DNA of 64,000 bases from Sphingomonas cremea (GTDB taxonomy: Bacteria > Pseudomonadota > Alphaproteobacteria > Sphingomonadales > Sphingomonadaceae). This document shows, one piece after another, positions 8,845 through 17,970 of the stretch (the first letter of the stretch is position 1; each line of letters begins with the position of its first letter). The position numbers and the translations under genes were made by a program. The stretch covers positions 372,001-436,000 of the forward strand of contig NZ_JAKFGM010000001.1 of the NCBI RefSeq assembly GCF_021502585.1, read 5' to 3'. The notes under the pieces are model-generated. The model was not told where the DNA came from and searched no databases. It saw nothing but the letters and a program-made list of their open reading frames with translations.

Positions 8845-11015
8845 GCGCCGATTTCCTGCTCGAACTGTTATCCGAAGAAATCCCGGCGCGCATGCAGGCG
8901 CGGGCGCGCAACGACCTTGCCCGAATGTTCGCTGAAAAGCTGACCGAGGCCGGGCTTGGCCATGACGGCATCGTCACCTACTCGACGCCGCGTCGGCTGG
9001 CGCTGATCGCGCGCGGCTTGCCACCAACGACCGAGGCAGTCAGCGAAGAAGTGAAGGGGCCGCGGACCTCGGCGCCGGCGAAGGCGCTTGAAGGTTTCCT
9101 GCGCAAGACCGGGCTTACCCAAGACCAGCTACAGGATCGCGACGGCACCTGGTTTGCGGTTATCGACCGGCCGGGTCGCTCGACAGCCGACGTACTGGCC
9201 GATGCGATCGCGGCGATTGTTCGCGATTTTCCCTGGCCCAAGTCGATGCGCTGGGGCGCGAAGAGTATTTCGACCAGTTCACTCCGCTGGGTGCGCCCGT
9301 TGCATTCGATCGTCGCCTTGCTCGGCGATGACATCGTTCCAGTAGCGATCGACGGCATTGAATGCGGAGCGACGACACGCGGTCATCGCTTTCACCATCC
9401 CGGCCCTATCACGATCGGCAGCGCCAATGACTATGTCGAAAAGCTGCGTGCCTGCCACGTCATCGTCGACCAGGAGGAGCGCGAGGCGGCGATCCGCAAG
9501 GGCGCGATCGACGCGGCCGAGGACGCCGGCTTGCTTTTGGTCGAGGATGAGGGCCTGGTAGTCGAGAATGCCGGCCTGACCTCATGGCCGGTGCCGCTGT
9601 TCGGATCGTTCGATCATCATTTTCTCGACGTCCCCGAAGAGGTCATCCAGCTGACCGCGCGGACCAACCAGAAATATTTCGTGATGCGCGACGGCGCCGG
9701 CAAGCTCGCTCCGCATTTCGTATGCGTCGCCAACATCGCCGCTAACGACGGCGGTGAGGCGATTGTCGCCGGCAACGAGCGCGTGCTCGCCGCACGTTTG
9801 AGCGATGCCCGCTTCTTCTGGGAGCAGGACCTCAAGGTCCCGCTCGAAGAGCAGGCGAAGAAGCTCGAACAGATCGTGTTCCACGACAAGCTCGGCACTG
9901 TTGCCGACAAGGTCGAGCGGGTCGCCAAGCTGGCGCGCTGGCTGGTCGAACAACAAATCGTCACCCCCGCGAAGGCGGGGGCCCAGCAGAGCAAAGAAGA
10001 ACTGGGTTCCCGCTTGCGCGGGAATGACGAAGAAATTGCTGAGCTGGCCGACCAGGCCGAGCGCGCGGCGCGGCTGGCCAAGGCCGATCTGGTTGCCGGC
10101 ATGGTCGGTGAATTCCCCGAACTGCAGGGCGTGATCGGCGGCTACCTCGCCCGCGCGCAAGGCGAGCCGGATGCGGTCGCCGACGCCATCCGCGATCATT
10201 ACAAGCCGGTCGGGCAGGGGGATGAGGTGCCGACTGCACCAGTGACGGTGGCGGTGAGCTTGGCCGACAAGTTTGATACGTTGGTTGGGTTTTTCATGAT
10301 CGATCAGAGACCAACCGGGTCTCGTGATCCTTTTGCTTTGCGTCGCGCCGCGCTGGGCGTGCTTGATACGGTTGTGACTAACGGCATTCGCTTGCCAGTC
10401 ACCGACACCATTAGCGCAACGACCGGAGAGCTTACAAAGAAGTTGACTTGGAACGGAATGGGCGAGGAGCTGCTCGACCAATTCAAAGTGGGCATAAATC
10501 TTGCCTTTGGCGCTCTCCCAGATTTCTTCACCGATCGATTGAAGGTTCAACAGCGGGAAACCGGCGTCCGGCATGACATCATCGACGCCGCCGTTTCAGC
10601 CGATTTCGTTGATGATTACGTTCGACTCCTAGGGTTGGTGAAGGCGCTACAGGGCTTTGTCGAGAAGCCGGAAGGCGCCAATTTGCTCGCCGGCTACAAG
10701 CGCGCGGCCAACATCCTGAAGAAGGAAAAATGGCCCGTCGATGCGGCTTCCACCTCCGCGCCAGAAGCGGACGAACAGGCGCTGGTGGATGCACTCGACA
10801 ATGCCCAGCCCCATGCCGCTGAAGCGGTTGAGCAGGAGGATTTCACCGGGGCGATGGAGGCATTGTCGACGCTGCGCGGGCCGATCGACGCCTTCTTCGA
10901 CAAGGTGACGGTCAACGACCCCGATTCGGCGGTCCGGGCAAGGCGCCTAAACCTGCTCGCCCGCTTCCGGGACGCCGTTCACACGGTCGCGGATTTCTCG
11001 AAAATCGAGGGCTAG
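8841..11015 (+). CDS. glyS: glycine--tRNA ligase beta subunit, with in-frame repeat insertion
   Basis: A 724-residue beta subunit that binds tRNA-Gly. It starts [21 protein letters not shown] and has the HD-like and anticodon-binding regions typical of GlyS ([34 protein letters not shown]). It is somewhat longer than usual because a dispersed palindromic repeat (9959-10029) lies inside the gene in frame, adding roughly 23 residues near position 373-396 (TPAKAGAQ...SRLRGND). The frame is intact on both sides. Bases about 10270-10570 have a visibly lower GC and different codon choice from the rest. The stop overlaps the convergent small gene at 11012 by 4 nt. Confidence 0.96.
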   Translation: MSADFLLELLSEEIPARMQARARNDLARMFAEKLTEAGLGHDGIVTYSTPRRLALIARGLPPTTEAVSEEVKGPRTSAPAKALEGFLRKTGLTQDQLQDRDGTWFAVIDRPGRSTADVLADAIAAIVRDFPWPKSMRWGAKSISTSSLRWVRPLHSIVALLGDDIVPVAIDGIECGATTRGHRFHHPGPITIGSANDYVEKLRACHVIVDQEEREAAIRKGAIDAAEDAGLLLVEDEGLVVENAGLTSWPVPLFGSFDHHFLDVPEEVIQLTARTNQKYFVMRDGAGKLAPHFVCVANIAANDGGEAIVAGNERVLAARLSDARFFWEQDLKVPLEEQAKKLEQIVFHDKLGTVADKVERVAKLARWLVEQQIVTPAKAGAQQSKEELGSRLRGNDEEIAELADQAERAARLAKADLVAGMVGEFPELQGVIGGYLARAQGEPDAVADAIRDHYKPVGQGDEVPTAPVTVAVSLADKFDTLVGFFMIDQRPTGSRDPFALRRAALGVLDTVVTNGIRLPVTDTISATTGELTKKLTWNGMGEELLDQFKVGINLAFGALPDFFTDRLKVQQRETGVRHDIIDAAVSADFVDDYVRLLGLVKALQGFVEKPEGANLLAGYKRAANILKKEKWPVDAASTSAPEADEQALVDALDNAQPHAAEAVEQEDFTGAMEALSTLRGPIDAFFDKVTVNDPDSAVRARRLNLLARFRDAVHTVADFSKIEG
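9959..10029. repeat. dispersed palindromic element inside glyS (TPAKAG/RLRGND type)
   Basis: A 71-bp imperfect palindrome: left arm GTCACCCCCGCGAAGGCGGG and right arm CCCGCTTGCGCGGGAATGAC, each with its own internal hairpin, flanking an A-rich centre (AGAGCAAAGAAGAA). Elements with these ends are scattered between genes in many sphingomonads and other proteobacteria; translated, they give the well-known TPAKAG...RLRGND peptide. Here it sits in a coding region in frame. Confidence 0.9.
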
Positions 11016-11266
11016 ATGTCCCGCTCGTCGATGACGCCGTCGACGTTGCGATCCTTTAGCGCAGCCGCTCTTAACGAATCCCGTTCGCGCCATTCCTTTT
11101 CGCGCTCGGCGTGGATGCGCTCGAGTTCCGCGCGTCGATCGACCTCATTATTGTAGCGGGTCTTCCACTTCCTGCCGCCGCCGGAGAAGATGAAGCCTCC
11201 AATGAAAAGGCCGAGCAGGAACACCAGCAAGACGATAATCCACTGGTCGGTGCTGAATTGAAGCAT
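11012..11266 (-). CDS. small membrane-anchored protein with an EF-hand-like loop
   Basis: An 84-residue protein with one N-terminal membrane helix (residues ~9-28, WIIVLLVFLLGLFIGGFIF), a charged helical linker rich in Arg/Glu (residues 31-70, coiled-coil-like) and a C-terminal 12-residue loop DRNVDGVIDERD (72-83). That loop has acidic or Asn ligands at positions 1, 3, 5, 9 and 12 and Gly at 6, the spacing of a calcium-binding EF-hand/dockerin loop. It is convergent with glyS (4-nt overlap). Calcium binding is an inference from spacing; no named family recognised. Confidence 0.65.
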   Translation of the reverse strand: MLQFSTDQWIIVLLVFLLGLFIGGFIFSGGGRKWKTRYNNEVDRRAELERIHAEREKEWRERDSLRAAALKDRNVDGVIDERDI

Positions 11267-11339
11267 CGCGTCGAACCCCTGTGCGTTTCGTTCAGGGCAT
11301 CAACCCGCCTCGGCCTCAATTCGTTCCCGAAACGAGAAC

Positions 11340-11368
11340 CGCCGCCGCTCCACTGAGGAGCGACGGCG
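11340..11368 (-). terminator. possible terminator downstream of the tad/cpa cluster
   Basis: A 12-bp stem with one mismatch (CGCCGTCGCTCC with GGAGCGGCGGCG on the minus strand) closes a 5-nt loop and is followed by a moderately T-rich stretch. It lies about 70 nt after the tadC stop. The U-tract is weak, so this may be only a hairpin. Confidence 0.4.
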
Positions 11369-11436
11369 ATTTCCCCACCCCCGATGGGACGAGCCCCGCT
11401 TTGGCCAATGTCCCCCCGAACATCGGCGTCGCGCGA

Positions 11437-12432
11437 CTAATGCTTGAATAGATTGTCGCTGATCGAGCAGGCCGCCGGACCCAGAATGACGATGAACAGG
11501 GTCGGCAGGATGAACAGGATCAGCGGCACGGTCATGATCGCCGGCAGGCGGGCTGCCTTTTCCTCGGCGCGCATCATCCGCTCGTTGCGGAACTCTGCCG
11601 ACAGCACGCGAAGTGCAGAGGCTAATGGCGTGCCGTATTTTTCGGTCTGAATCATGGTCGTGACCACGCCGCGGACGGCTTCAAGGTCGACGCGGCTGGC
11701 GAGGTTTTCGAATGCCTGGCGGCGTTCCGACAGGAAGCCAAGCTCAATCGCGGTCAGGCCGAACTCGTCGCCCAGCTCCGGATATGCTTTGCCCAATTCC
11801 TTCGCCACGCGGTTAAACGCCGCGTCCACGGTAAGGCCGGCCTCGGCGCAGATGACCAGCAAGTCTAACGCGTCGGGCAGACCTTTGCGAACTGCGTCGC
11901 TGCGCTTCTTGACCTTGTTGCTGAGCCACAGGTCTGGCGCCTTATAGCTTCCTACCAGGGTGACCGCGACGAACGCATATTTCTTGAACCACGACCAGTC
12001 GGGGAAATAGTCGACCCCATAAATCAACACGATCGCGCCGATGCCGAGCACGACCGGCATGACGAAACGGGCGAAGATGATGAAGAAGGCCAGGTCCTTG
12101 GTACGGATACCGGCCTGCATCAGGCGCATCTGGGTTTTCTTGATCTGATCGTCCTGCAGCATCCTGAAGTTGCTGAGGATTCCCCGTACGCGGTCGGCCG
12201 CGACATTCTTGTTTGTGATTTTCTTGCGCTTGTTGGTCGACGCGACGATGCCAGCCTTTAGCTGCTCGCGCCGCTCGTTGAGCGCCTTTACCCGGCGCGC
12301 CATCGGGTCGCGCACAGTTGTCACTGCGTAAATTGCGGTGAGCACGGCCAGGGTTGCGACGGCGCTGAGCACCGTTGCAACCCAAATGACGTCGACGCCG
12401 AGTAGTGTTGGTCCGTTGGGGGCTGCCATCAT
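11437..12432 (-). CDS. tadC: Tad pilus inner-membrane platform protein TadC
   Basis: A 331-residue type II secretion F-domain protein. Hydrophobic segments lie near residues 12-35 and 110-150 and at the C-terminus (MTVPLILFILPTLFIVILGP); the F domain spans ~185-300 (KGLPDALDLLVICAEAGLTV ... ELGFLSERRQAFENLASRVD ... QTEKYGTPLASALRVLSAE). With TadB it forms the inner-membrane platform that assembles Flp pili. It is last in the minus-strand cluster, 9 nt after tadB. Confidence 0.93.
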   Translation of the reverse strand: MMAAPNGPTLLGVDVIWVATVLSAVATLAVLTAIYAVTTVRDPMARRVKALNERREQLKAGIVASTNKRKKITNKNVAADRVRGILSNFRMLQDDQIKKTQMRLMQAGIRTKDLAFFIIFARFVMPVVLGIGAIVLIYGVDYFPDWSWFKKYAFVAVTLVGSYKAPDLWLSNKVKKRSDAVRKGLPDALDLLVICAEAGLTVDAAFNRVAKELGKAYPELGDEFGLTAIELGFLSERRQAFENLASRVDLEAVRGVVTTMIQTEKYGTPLASALRVLSAEFRNERMMRAEEKAARLPAIMTVPLILFILPTLFIVILGPAACSISDNLFKH

Positions 12433-12441
12433 CCGTTCCCA

Positions 12442-13416
12442 CTAAATCTCGAAGCTGACCATTTTGGCCATGATGAATACGCCGATGCTCATCCAGCAGA
12501 GCCCGCCGAGGCCGGCGACAATGAGCCGCTGATCTTCAAAGAAGCCGCCCATGTAGCCGGGGTTCACCATCGTCACGAGGCCGAAGACAATGAACGGAAG
12601 CGATCCGACGATGTAGGCCGAAGCCTTCGATTCCGAGCTCATTGCACGGATCTTCAACTTCATCTGGCCGCGTTTGCGCAGCACGTCGGCAAGGTTCGAC
12701 AGTGTCTCCGCCAGGTTGCCGCCGGTTTCGCGCTGGATCGCCAGGGTGATGACGAAGAACTGGAATTCTGCCGTACCGAGCCGGTCCGACGTCTCCTGAA
12801 GCGAGGCCTCCATAGTCCGGCCAATCTTCATCTTGTCGGCGACCGCGCGGAATTCCACGCCGACCGGTCCCGAAATTTCGCCTGCCACGATGCCGAGTGT
12901 TTCGGTGATTGGCAGGCCCGAACGGAGGCCGCGGACCATCAATTCGATCGCGTCGGGAAAGTTGGAATTGAACTTGTTGATCCGGCGCTTGATGAGGAAG
13001 CCGATAACGAAGTGGGGAACGCCCACACCGGCAAACAATCCAACGAAGAATGCCAGGAAAAAGGGCGCGCCCTTGATCATAAGCAGCGCCGCAACGAAGA
13101 GACCGAGGCCCAGCGAGGCCATCGCATATTTGCCAAGGGAAATATCCTTGCCGGTCTGATCAAGCCGTCGCCGAAGCAACGCCGGCTTGGGAATCAGCGT
13201 CGAGAATATGCCTTCGACCCGGCTGGCGCGGGCGGCCATTAGCTTGCGGATCTGCGCCTGGGCATTGGCTGCAAGCATGCCGCCTTCGGCATGGCGCTCC
13301 TTAATCAGCTCTACCCGGCGCTTAAGCGACTTGCGCGGATTTGGGCCGCTCATCGCTTTGCCGCCGAGCAGGAGGGCGCCCAAAACGCCGATCGCCACGA
13401 TGATGATATAAATCAT
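12442..13416 (-). CDS. tadB: Tad pilus inner-membrane platform protein TadB
   Basis: A 324-residue F-domain protein with N-terminal and central membrane helices (LGLFVAALLMIKGAPFFLAF) and the T2SSF domain (FPDAIELMVRGLRSGLPITE ... FVITLAIQRETGGNLAETL). It partners TadC in the pilus assembly platform. The preceding gene is cpaE (66-nt gap). In the standard cpa/tad order the CpaF/TadA ATPase gene lies between cpaE and tadB; it is absent here. Confidence 0.93.
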   Translation of the reverse strand: MIYIIIVAIGVLGALLLGGKAMSGPNPRKSLKRRVELIKERHAEGGMLAANAQAQIRKLMAARASRVEGIFSTLIPKPALLRRRLDQTGKDISLGKYAMASLGLGLFVAALLMIKGAPFFLAFFVGLFAGVGVPHFVIGFLIKRRINKFNSNFPDAIELMVRGLRSGLPITETLGIVAGEISGPVGVEFRAVADKMKIGRTMEASLQETSDRLGTAEFQFFVITLAIQRETGGNLAETLSNLADVLRKRGQMKLKIRAMSSESKASAYIVGSLPFIVFGLVTMVNPGYMGGFFEDQRLIVAGLGGLCWMSIGVFIMAKMVSFEI

Positions 13417-13482
13417 GATCCGTCCGTTCGTCCTGCTCGTCGTAGCGGCGGAGGGCTGACCCTCCGCTCGCGAATTGATGCG

Positions 13483-14748
13483 TTACGCGGCCTTGTCTTT
13501 CGGCTTGGCAAGCATCGACTTCAGATTGTCGACCAGCGACTTGGCATTGGCCGACTTGGCTTCGGAAGGCGCACCTTCTTCGCTCGAATGGCTAAGGACC
13601 ATGTTCGACAACTGCGTGAATGGCGCAGCCATCTTGCCAGTCGCAATCTCAGCCATCGGCTTGCCCAGCTTGGCGGCCTGGGCCGCAACCTTGCGATCCT
13701 CCGGGAACATGACGTCCACGCTGCGCTCGATCGACTGCTCGAAATCCTTCTTGCTGATTTCGAGCGCACCGCCGGTTGGAACGCGATTGGCTGCGACAAT
13801 GACCTTGGTCTGCGGCGCATTGGCCTTGAGCCAGGCGAGCACCCGGATCGTGTCGCGAGTACCGGCCAGCGTCAGTTCGCTGACCACAACCGCGACATGG
13901 GCGTCATGCACCATGTGCGGATATTGGATCAGCATCTGGCGCGGCAGGTCGAGCACGGTCGACTCGAACGCGTTCTTCATCTCCTCCTGGAGCTGAAAGA
14001 AGGCGGTCCCGTCCGTGATCAGCGGCTGATGGAGCGGGGCTTCGGCCGACAGGACCGACAGCCGCTCGTTGGCGCGGATCATGGCGCGTTCGATGAACAA
14101 GCCATCAATGCGGCTCGGGTTTTCAATCGCGTCAGTGAGACCGCGACCCGGCTCCAGGTCGAGCGCCAACGCGCCGGTACCGAAGTGCACGTCAAGGTCG
14201 AGTAGCGCGGTCGAACGATGCGCCTTTTCGCCCATCAACCAGGCAAGGCTGGTAGCGACCGTCGAGGCGCCTACGCCACCACGGACGCCGATGACGGCGG
14301 CCATGACGTGCGGCTTGTCGGCCTGTGCCTCGCCGCGCGGGCCGGACAGGATCGACTGGGCATGGGCGAATGTGTCGCGCAGCTGGTCGACCGTGAACGG
14401 CTTCAGCAGATAGTCGTGGATGCCGCTTGCGACCAGGTCGCGGTACAGGCGAACATCGTTGACCTGACCGGACGCAATCACCACCGTGCCGGGCTCACAC
14501 ACTTCTGCAAGTGCGTTGATGTCATTCAGCGGGTCGGCCGATTCCGAAAGGTCGACGAACAGGATCGTCGGGCTGGCGGAGACGGACAGCGACTGGACCG
14601 CATTACGCAGGCCGCCCTTGTGAACCTTCTCCGGCGACCAGCCATGTTCGACCGCAACGGGGCGAAGCATGTCGGCCGTCGCATCGTCACAGACGAATGC
14701 GGTGAAGGGGTCACGTAGACCGGCTCGGGCTTGGAACGGAGCGTTCAT
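13483..14748 (-). CDS. cpaE: Tad pilus assembly protein CpaE/TadZ
   Basis: A 421-residue protein with an N-terminal receiver-like domain lacking a clear phospho-acceptor pattern (residues ~1-125) and a ParA/MinD-like ATPase domain. The deviant P-loop reads GVRGGVGASTVATSL, with Ala in place of the usual second-motif Lys, as is common in TadZ/CpaE. CpaE localises the pilus machine to the pole. Start may be ATG 14748 or the adjacent GTG 14751, which overlaps the cpaD stop. Confidence 0.92.
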   Translation of the reverse strand: MNAPFQARAGLRDPFTAFVCDDATADMLRPVAVEHGWSPEKVHKGGLRNAVQSLSVSASPTILFVDLSESADPLNDINALAEVCEPGTVVIASGQVNDVRLYRDLVASGIHDYLLKPFTVDQLRDTFAHAQSILSGPRGEAQADKPHVMAAVIGVRGGVGASTVATSLAWLMGEKAHRSTALLDLDVHFGTGALALDLEPGRGLTDAIENPSRIDGLFIERAMIRANERLSVLSAEAPLHQPLITDGTAFFQLQEEMKNAFESTVLDLPRQMLIQYPHMVHDAHVAVVVSELTLAGTRDTIRVLAWLKANAPQTKVIVAANRVPTGGALEISKKDFEQSIERSVDVMFPEDRKVAAQAAKLGKPMAEIATGKMAAPFTQLSNMVLSHSSEEGAPSEAKSANAKSLVDNLKSMLAKPKDKAA

Positions 14749-14750
14749 CA

Positions 14751-15377
14751 CTAGTTGCCCTTCTTCGTGCTGATGTCCTTCAGGCCGGAGATGCCTGTGG
14801 GAGTTGCCTTGCGATAGGTTTCCACCGCCTTGGTTGCGGTCAGGCTATCGACCACGCTGCTACCCTCGCGCCCTTCGATCAGGTCGACCGGGTTGGCGAC
14901 CATGGAGGCGAGGTTGCTGTTCACCGCGCATCCAAAATTGGACATGCTAGCGTTCTCGAAGTTGGGCTGAGACGGAACTGACCAGTTGGGGCAGTTCGGT
15001 ACGCTCGCGCGGGCCCGGCTGACCACCACCCGGACCGTACCCGGCTGGATCGCGCCGGTAGTGACCGGGGCACCGTTGCTTACCAACAGACCATATTGCC
15101 CAGCGACGCGGGCAACGTCGGCCTTCGCACTATATGCGTCCGGTCCGTCGACGTAGATCGAATCGCCATAGCCGAGCTGTAGCGAGCGGAACCAACCGTC
15201 GAGACGTCCGGCTTCCGATGAAGGAAGCGAACCGCCGGGAGCGGTGAGATCGAGAGCATAGTCGGCCCGGCTCACGACCGGCACGTTGATCGCCGCAACT
15301 CCGCGTGACTCAGGATCCGGCGTAACACAGCCAGCCAGTGCGGTGGCGAGGGCCAGGAGAGTGATTGAACGGCACAT
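14751..15377 (-). CDS. cpaD: Tad pilus lipoprotein CpaD
   Basis: A 208-residue lipoprotein. I place the start at ATG 15377 because AAGGA lies 7 nt upstream and the product begins MCRSITLLALATALAGC, a short signal peptide ending in a lipobox. The body has the CpaD-type region CPNWSVPSQPNFENASMSNF followed by GCAVNSNLASMVANPVDL. CpaD is an outer-membrane/periplasmic component that works with the CpaC secretin. The gene continues directly into cpaE. Confidence 0.9.
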   Translation of the reverse strand: MCRSITLLALATALAGCVTPDPESRGVAAINVPVVSRADYALDLTAPGGSLPSSEAGRLDGWFRSLQLGYGDSIYVDGPDAYSAKADVARVAGQYGLLVSNGAPVTTGAIQPGTVRVVVSRARASVPNCPNWSVPSQPNFENASMSNFGCAVNSNLASMVANPVDLIEGREGSSVVDSLTATKAVETYRKATPTGISGLKDISTKKGN

Positions 15378-15406
15378 CGTCTGTTCCTTCATTTCCACGG
15401 GGCGGG

Positions 15407-16870
15407 TCATAGCTTGAAGCCCGGGCTAGCCGGCGCGGCAGTTACCGCGCTGGATCCGCTGATCGCAGGGACCGGGGCGCCTTGGCCGGGCCGAGTGCTC
15501 GAGACACCGGTGTAGCTCTGACCTTCAAGCACCATCTGGCCAGCGGTCGGAGCGCGATAGCCGTCGGTCGGCAACGCAGCCTGGCTCGATACTGGACGTA
15601 CCAGGTAAGGCGTAACGACAATGACCAACTCGGTCTCCGCGCGACGATATTTGGTCGAACGGAACAGAGCGCCGAGGATCGGCAGATCGCCGAGGAACGG
15701 TGCCTTGTTGATGTCATTGGTATTGGTGTTGCGGAGCAGCCCGGCAATCATGAACGATTGTCCGGAACCAAGCTCGACCGTGGTTTCTGCACGACGCGTT
15801 GTCAGCGCAGGAACCAGGAAATCGTTCAGCTTGACTGCACCTTCGTTGCTGAGCTCGCTGACTTCCGGACGAACGCGCATCGAAATGCGGCCGTCCGCAA
15901 GCACGATCGGCGTGAAGGCCAGGCCAACACCATATTGCTTATATTCGATCGTCACGGCGCCCAGAGCCTGGGAGATCGGGACGGGGAATTCGCCGCCGGC
16001 CAGGAAGCTGGCTGTCTCACCCGACAATGCAGTCAGGTTCGGTTCGGCCAGGATCGTGACGAGGCCGTCGTTTTCCGACAGATCAAGCGTCGAGAGAATA
16101 TCGAGGCCGAACAACTTGCCCGCGAACCCCAGGGTAGTCCCGGTTTCGAGGATGTTGAACGACTTTGGTACAGCCGGTGTCGTTCCGACACCCGGCGTTC
16201 CAAAGGTCCCTGGGCTGCCTTGGCCAATACCGAACTGGAAGCCGCTGGTTGGATCGCGCGTAAGGATATTGACGCCGATTTGCTTGATCAGACTGCGGCT
16301 GACTTCGGCAATCCGGACTTTCAGCGTGACCTGCAGCGGAGTCGCCGAACGAATGCGGCTAACCACCTGGGTGCCCTGGCCGACATAGGCCTGGACGAGG
16401 CGCTGAGCCTCTTCGACGTCCTGAGGCGAAGCGACCGTGCCGGTCAACAACACGAGGTTGTTCATCGGGGTCGCCTGTATGCTTGCATCCGGCATTGCTA
16501 GGCGTAGCATTTCGCCGACCGAGCCAGTGTTGGTGCCGACACGGACATTCGCGGCATAGACCACACGGCCGGACCGGTCGGTGGCATAGACGGTCGTCTC
16601 GCCCGATGCCTTGCCGAACACATAAAGCTGAGTCGACGAGCGTACCTGGACATCAGCGATCGAGTCATTTGCGATGAACACGTCGGTCATCGGGGCCGAC
16701 AGTCGGACCAGCGTTCCGGTGTTCTGTGACAGGGTTAACGTTTCCGACGGCCGGGCAGCGCGAGATTGCGCGGCGGCGGGCGCGGCGACAGCGACAGTGC
16801 TGACGCTCATGGCCAGGGCGGCGAGGGCAGTGCCCAGGCAGGCGTGGCGGCGGATAGAAATATTGGTCAT
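15407..16870 (-). CDS. cpaC: Tad pilus secretin CpaC/RcpA
   Basis: A 487-residue outer-membrane secretin. The start at ATG 16870 (1 nt after the cpaB stop) gives a signal peptide ending near VAVAAPAAAQS. It is followed by an N-terminal pilus domain (LTLSQNTGTLVRLSAPMTDV), a BON-like part (NNLVLLTGTVASPQDVEEAQ) and the secretin core (FLAGGEFPVPISQ ... GLAFTPIVLADGRISMRVRP ... GSGQSFMIAGLLRNT ... PFLGDLPILGALFRS). It forms the gated pore for the pilus. Confidence 0.95.
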   Translation of the reverse strand: MTNISIRRHACLGTALAALAMSVSTVAVAAPAAAQSRAARPSETLTLSQNTGTLVRLSAPMTDVFIANDSIADVQVRSSTQLYVFGKASGETTVYATDRSGRVVYAANVRVGTNTGSVGEMLRLAMPDASIQATPMNNLVLLTGTVASPQDVEEAQRLVQAYVGQGTQVVSRIRSATPLQVTLKVRIAEVSRSLIKQIGVNILTRDPTSGFQFGIGQGSPGTFGTPGVGTTPAVPKSFNILETGTTLGFAGKLFGLDILSTLDLSENDGLVTILAEPNLTALSGETASFLAGGEFPVPISQALGAVTIEYKQYGVGLAFTPIVLADGRISMRVRPEVSELSNEGAVKLNDFLVPALTTRRAETTVELGSGQSFMIAGLLRNTNTNDINKAPFLGDLPILGALFRSTKYRRAETELVIVVTPYLVRPVSSQAALPTDGYRAPTAGQMVLEGQSYTGVSSTRPGQGAPVPAISGSSAVTAAPASPGFKL

Positions 16871-16871
16871 C

Positions 16872-17924
16872 TTAGCGAGCTCCCACCGGAACGACGGTGA
16901 CATTGTTGCCGCGAGCGACGCGCACGACGGGGCCTGACGGTACGGATTGCACCGCTGGGGCCGACGAATTGCCCTTACCCATGATGGCATTGGCAAATTT
17001 GGTCATCGGGTCACCGCCCTGGTCGCCCTGCGAAGACGAGCGGGCCGGTACGCTACGGCGCTGGAAGCGCGAAACGTCGCCGCCGGTGACATAAGTAGTG
17101 TTGTTGTCCGCCGGACGATTGGCGACCGCCAAGAGCATGCGGCGCTCCTCGGCCGGATTAGTGCCTGCCGGGACTTTGACCTCGCCGGCCGCAACCGCAC
17201 GCTCCAGCTCGGCCGTATTGTCGGCGATCGAGCGCAGCGCCAGGCTCAGCTGGCCAAGCGACTGGGCAACGGCGATCTTTTCGGCGATCCGCGGAGTAGC
17301 TTCCAGCGTGACGGTGGAGAAGGTCTTGACGACCGTCTTGCCTTCCTCATCCTTGCTGTCGATCCGCTGGTCGGTAGCCAACACGCGCAAGTTGCGGATG
17401 ATGGTTTCCGATACTTTGAGCGGCGGGCCATCGCCGCCGCCGGCGACGTCCTGAGTGAGGACCATGTCAACGCGGTCACCTGGAAAGACGAAACCCGCGA
17501 CGCCGGTTGTGCTCGAAACCGGCACGGTGACGGCGCGCATTCCCGGGCCCAATGCCGCGGCAAGGAAGCCACGATCGTTCGGGCCAACCAGCGCGCCCTT
17601 GGTTAGCGGCTGGCCGGCGGTAACCGGATTGCGGACGACGGTACCGAGCAACTTGCTGATGTCGGAGTCAGGCGCGCCTTCGGTGTAATAGGCATTCTGC
17701 ACCAGTTCTTTCGGCCAGGCCTGGAAGGTCAGTGACTCAGCATCGACGATCGTGCCGACCGGAAGAGCTTTGCGCGCAACGAGGACCTTTGGCCCCATCG
17801 GCACTACGGGCGCGGCATTGGCTGCTTCGGCCCCAGCTCCGGTGAACATGTTCTTGGCCATGACGGCGGTAACCACCGCAATGACCAGCGCTCCGATGAG
17901 CAGCGCGACTTTCTTGACGTCCAT
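16872..17924 (-). CDS. cpaB: Tad pilus protein CpaB/RcpC
   Basis: A 350-residue protein starting at ATG 17924 (GGGAGG 10 nt upstream; a GTG at 17933 is in frame but too close). It has one N-terminal membrane helix (KVALLIGALVIAVVTAVM), a SAF-like domain (VLVARKALPVGTIVDAESLT) and the RcpC domain (PGMRAVTVPVSSTTGVAGFV, GDRVDMVLTQ). CpaB is a periplasmic component linking secretin and inner-membrane platform. It is the second gene of the cluster, 46 nt after cpaA. Confidence 0.92.
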   Translation of the reverse strand: MDVKKVALLIGALVIAVVTAVMAKNMFTGAGAEAANAAPVVPMGPKVLVARKALPVGTIVDAESLTFQAWPKELVQNAYYTEGAPDSDISKLLGTVVRNPVTAGQPLTKGALVGPNDRGFLAAALGPGMRAVTVPVSSTTGVAGFVFPGDRVDMVLTQDVAGGGDGPPLKVSETIIRNLRVLATDQRIDSKDEEGKTVVKTFSTVTLEATPRIAEKIAVAQSLGQLSLALRSIADNTAELERAVAAGEVKVPAGTNPAEERRMLLAVANRPADNNTTYVTGGDVSRFQRRSVPARSSSQGDQGGDPMTKFANAIMGKGNSSAPAVQSVPSGPVVRVARGNNVTVVPVGAR

Positions 17925-17970
17925 GGCGAACACGCCTCCCGCAAACGGTCCTCTTCAATGCTGGGGACCA

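Noticed and set aside
9582-10574. Long minus-strand open frame (330 codons) opposite glyS
   Set aside because: It lies wholly inside glyS on the other strand, its product is rich in His/Arg/Leu without motifs, and the plus-strand frame has full GlyS homology.
15482-16501. Plus-strand 339-codon open frame opposite cpaC
   Set aside because: Mirror frame of the secretin gene, with composition typical of antisense high-GC shadows.
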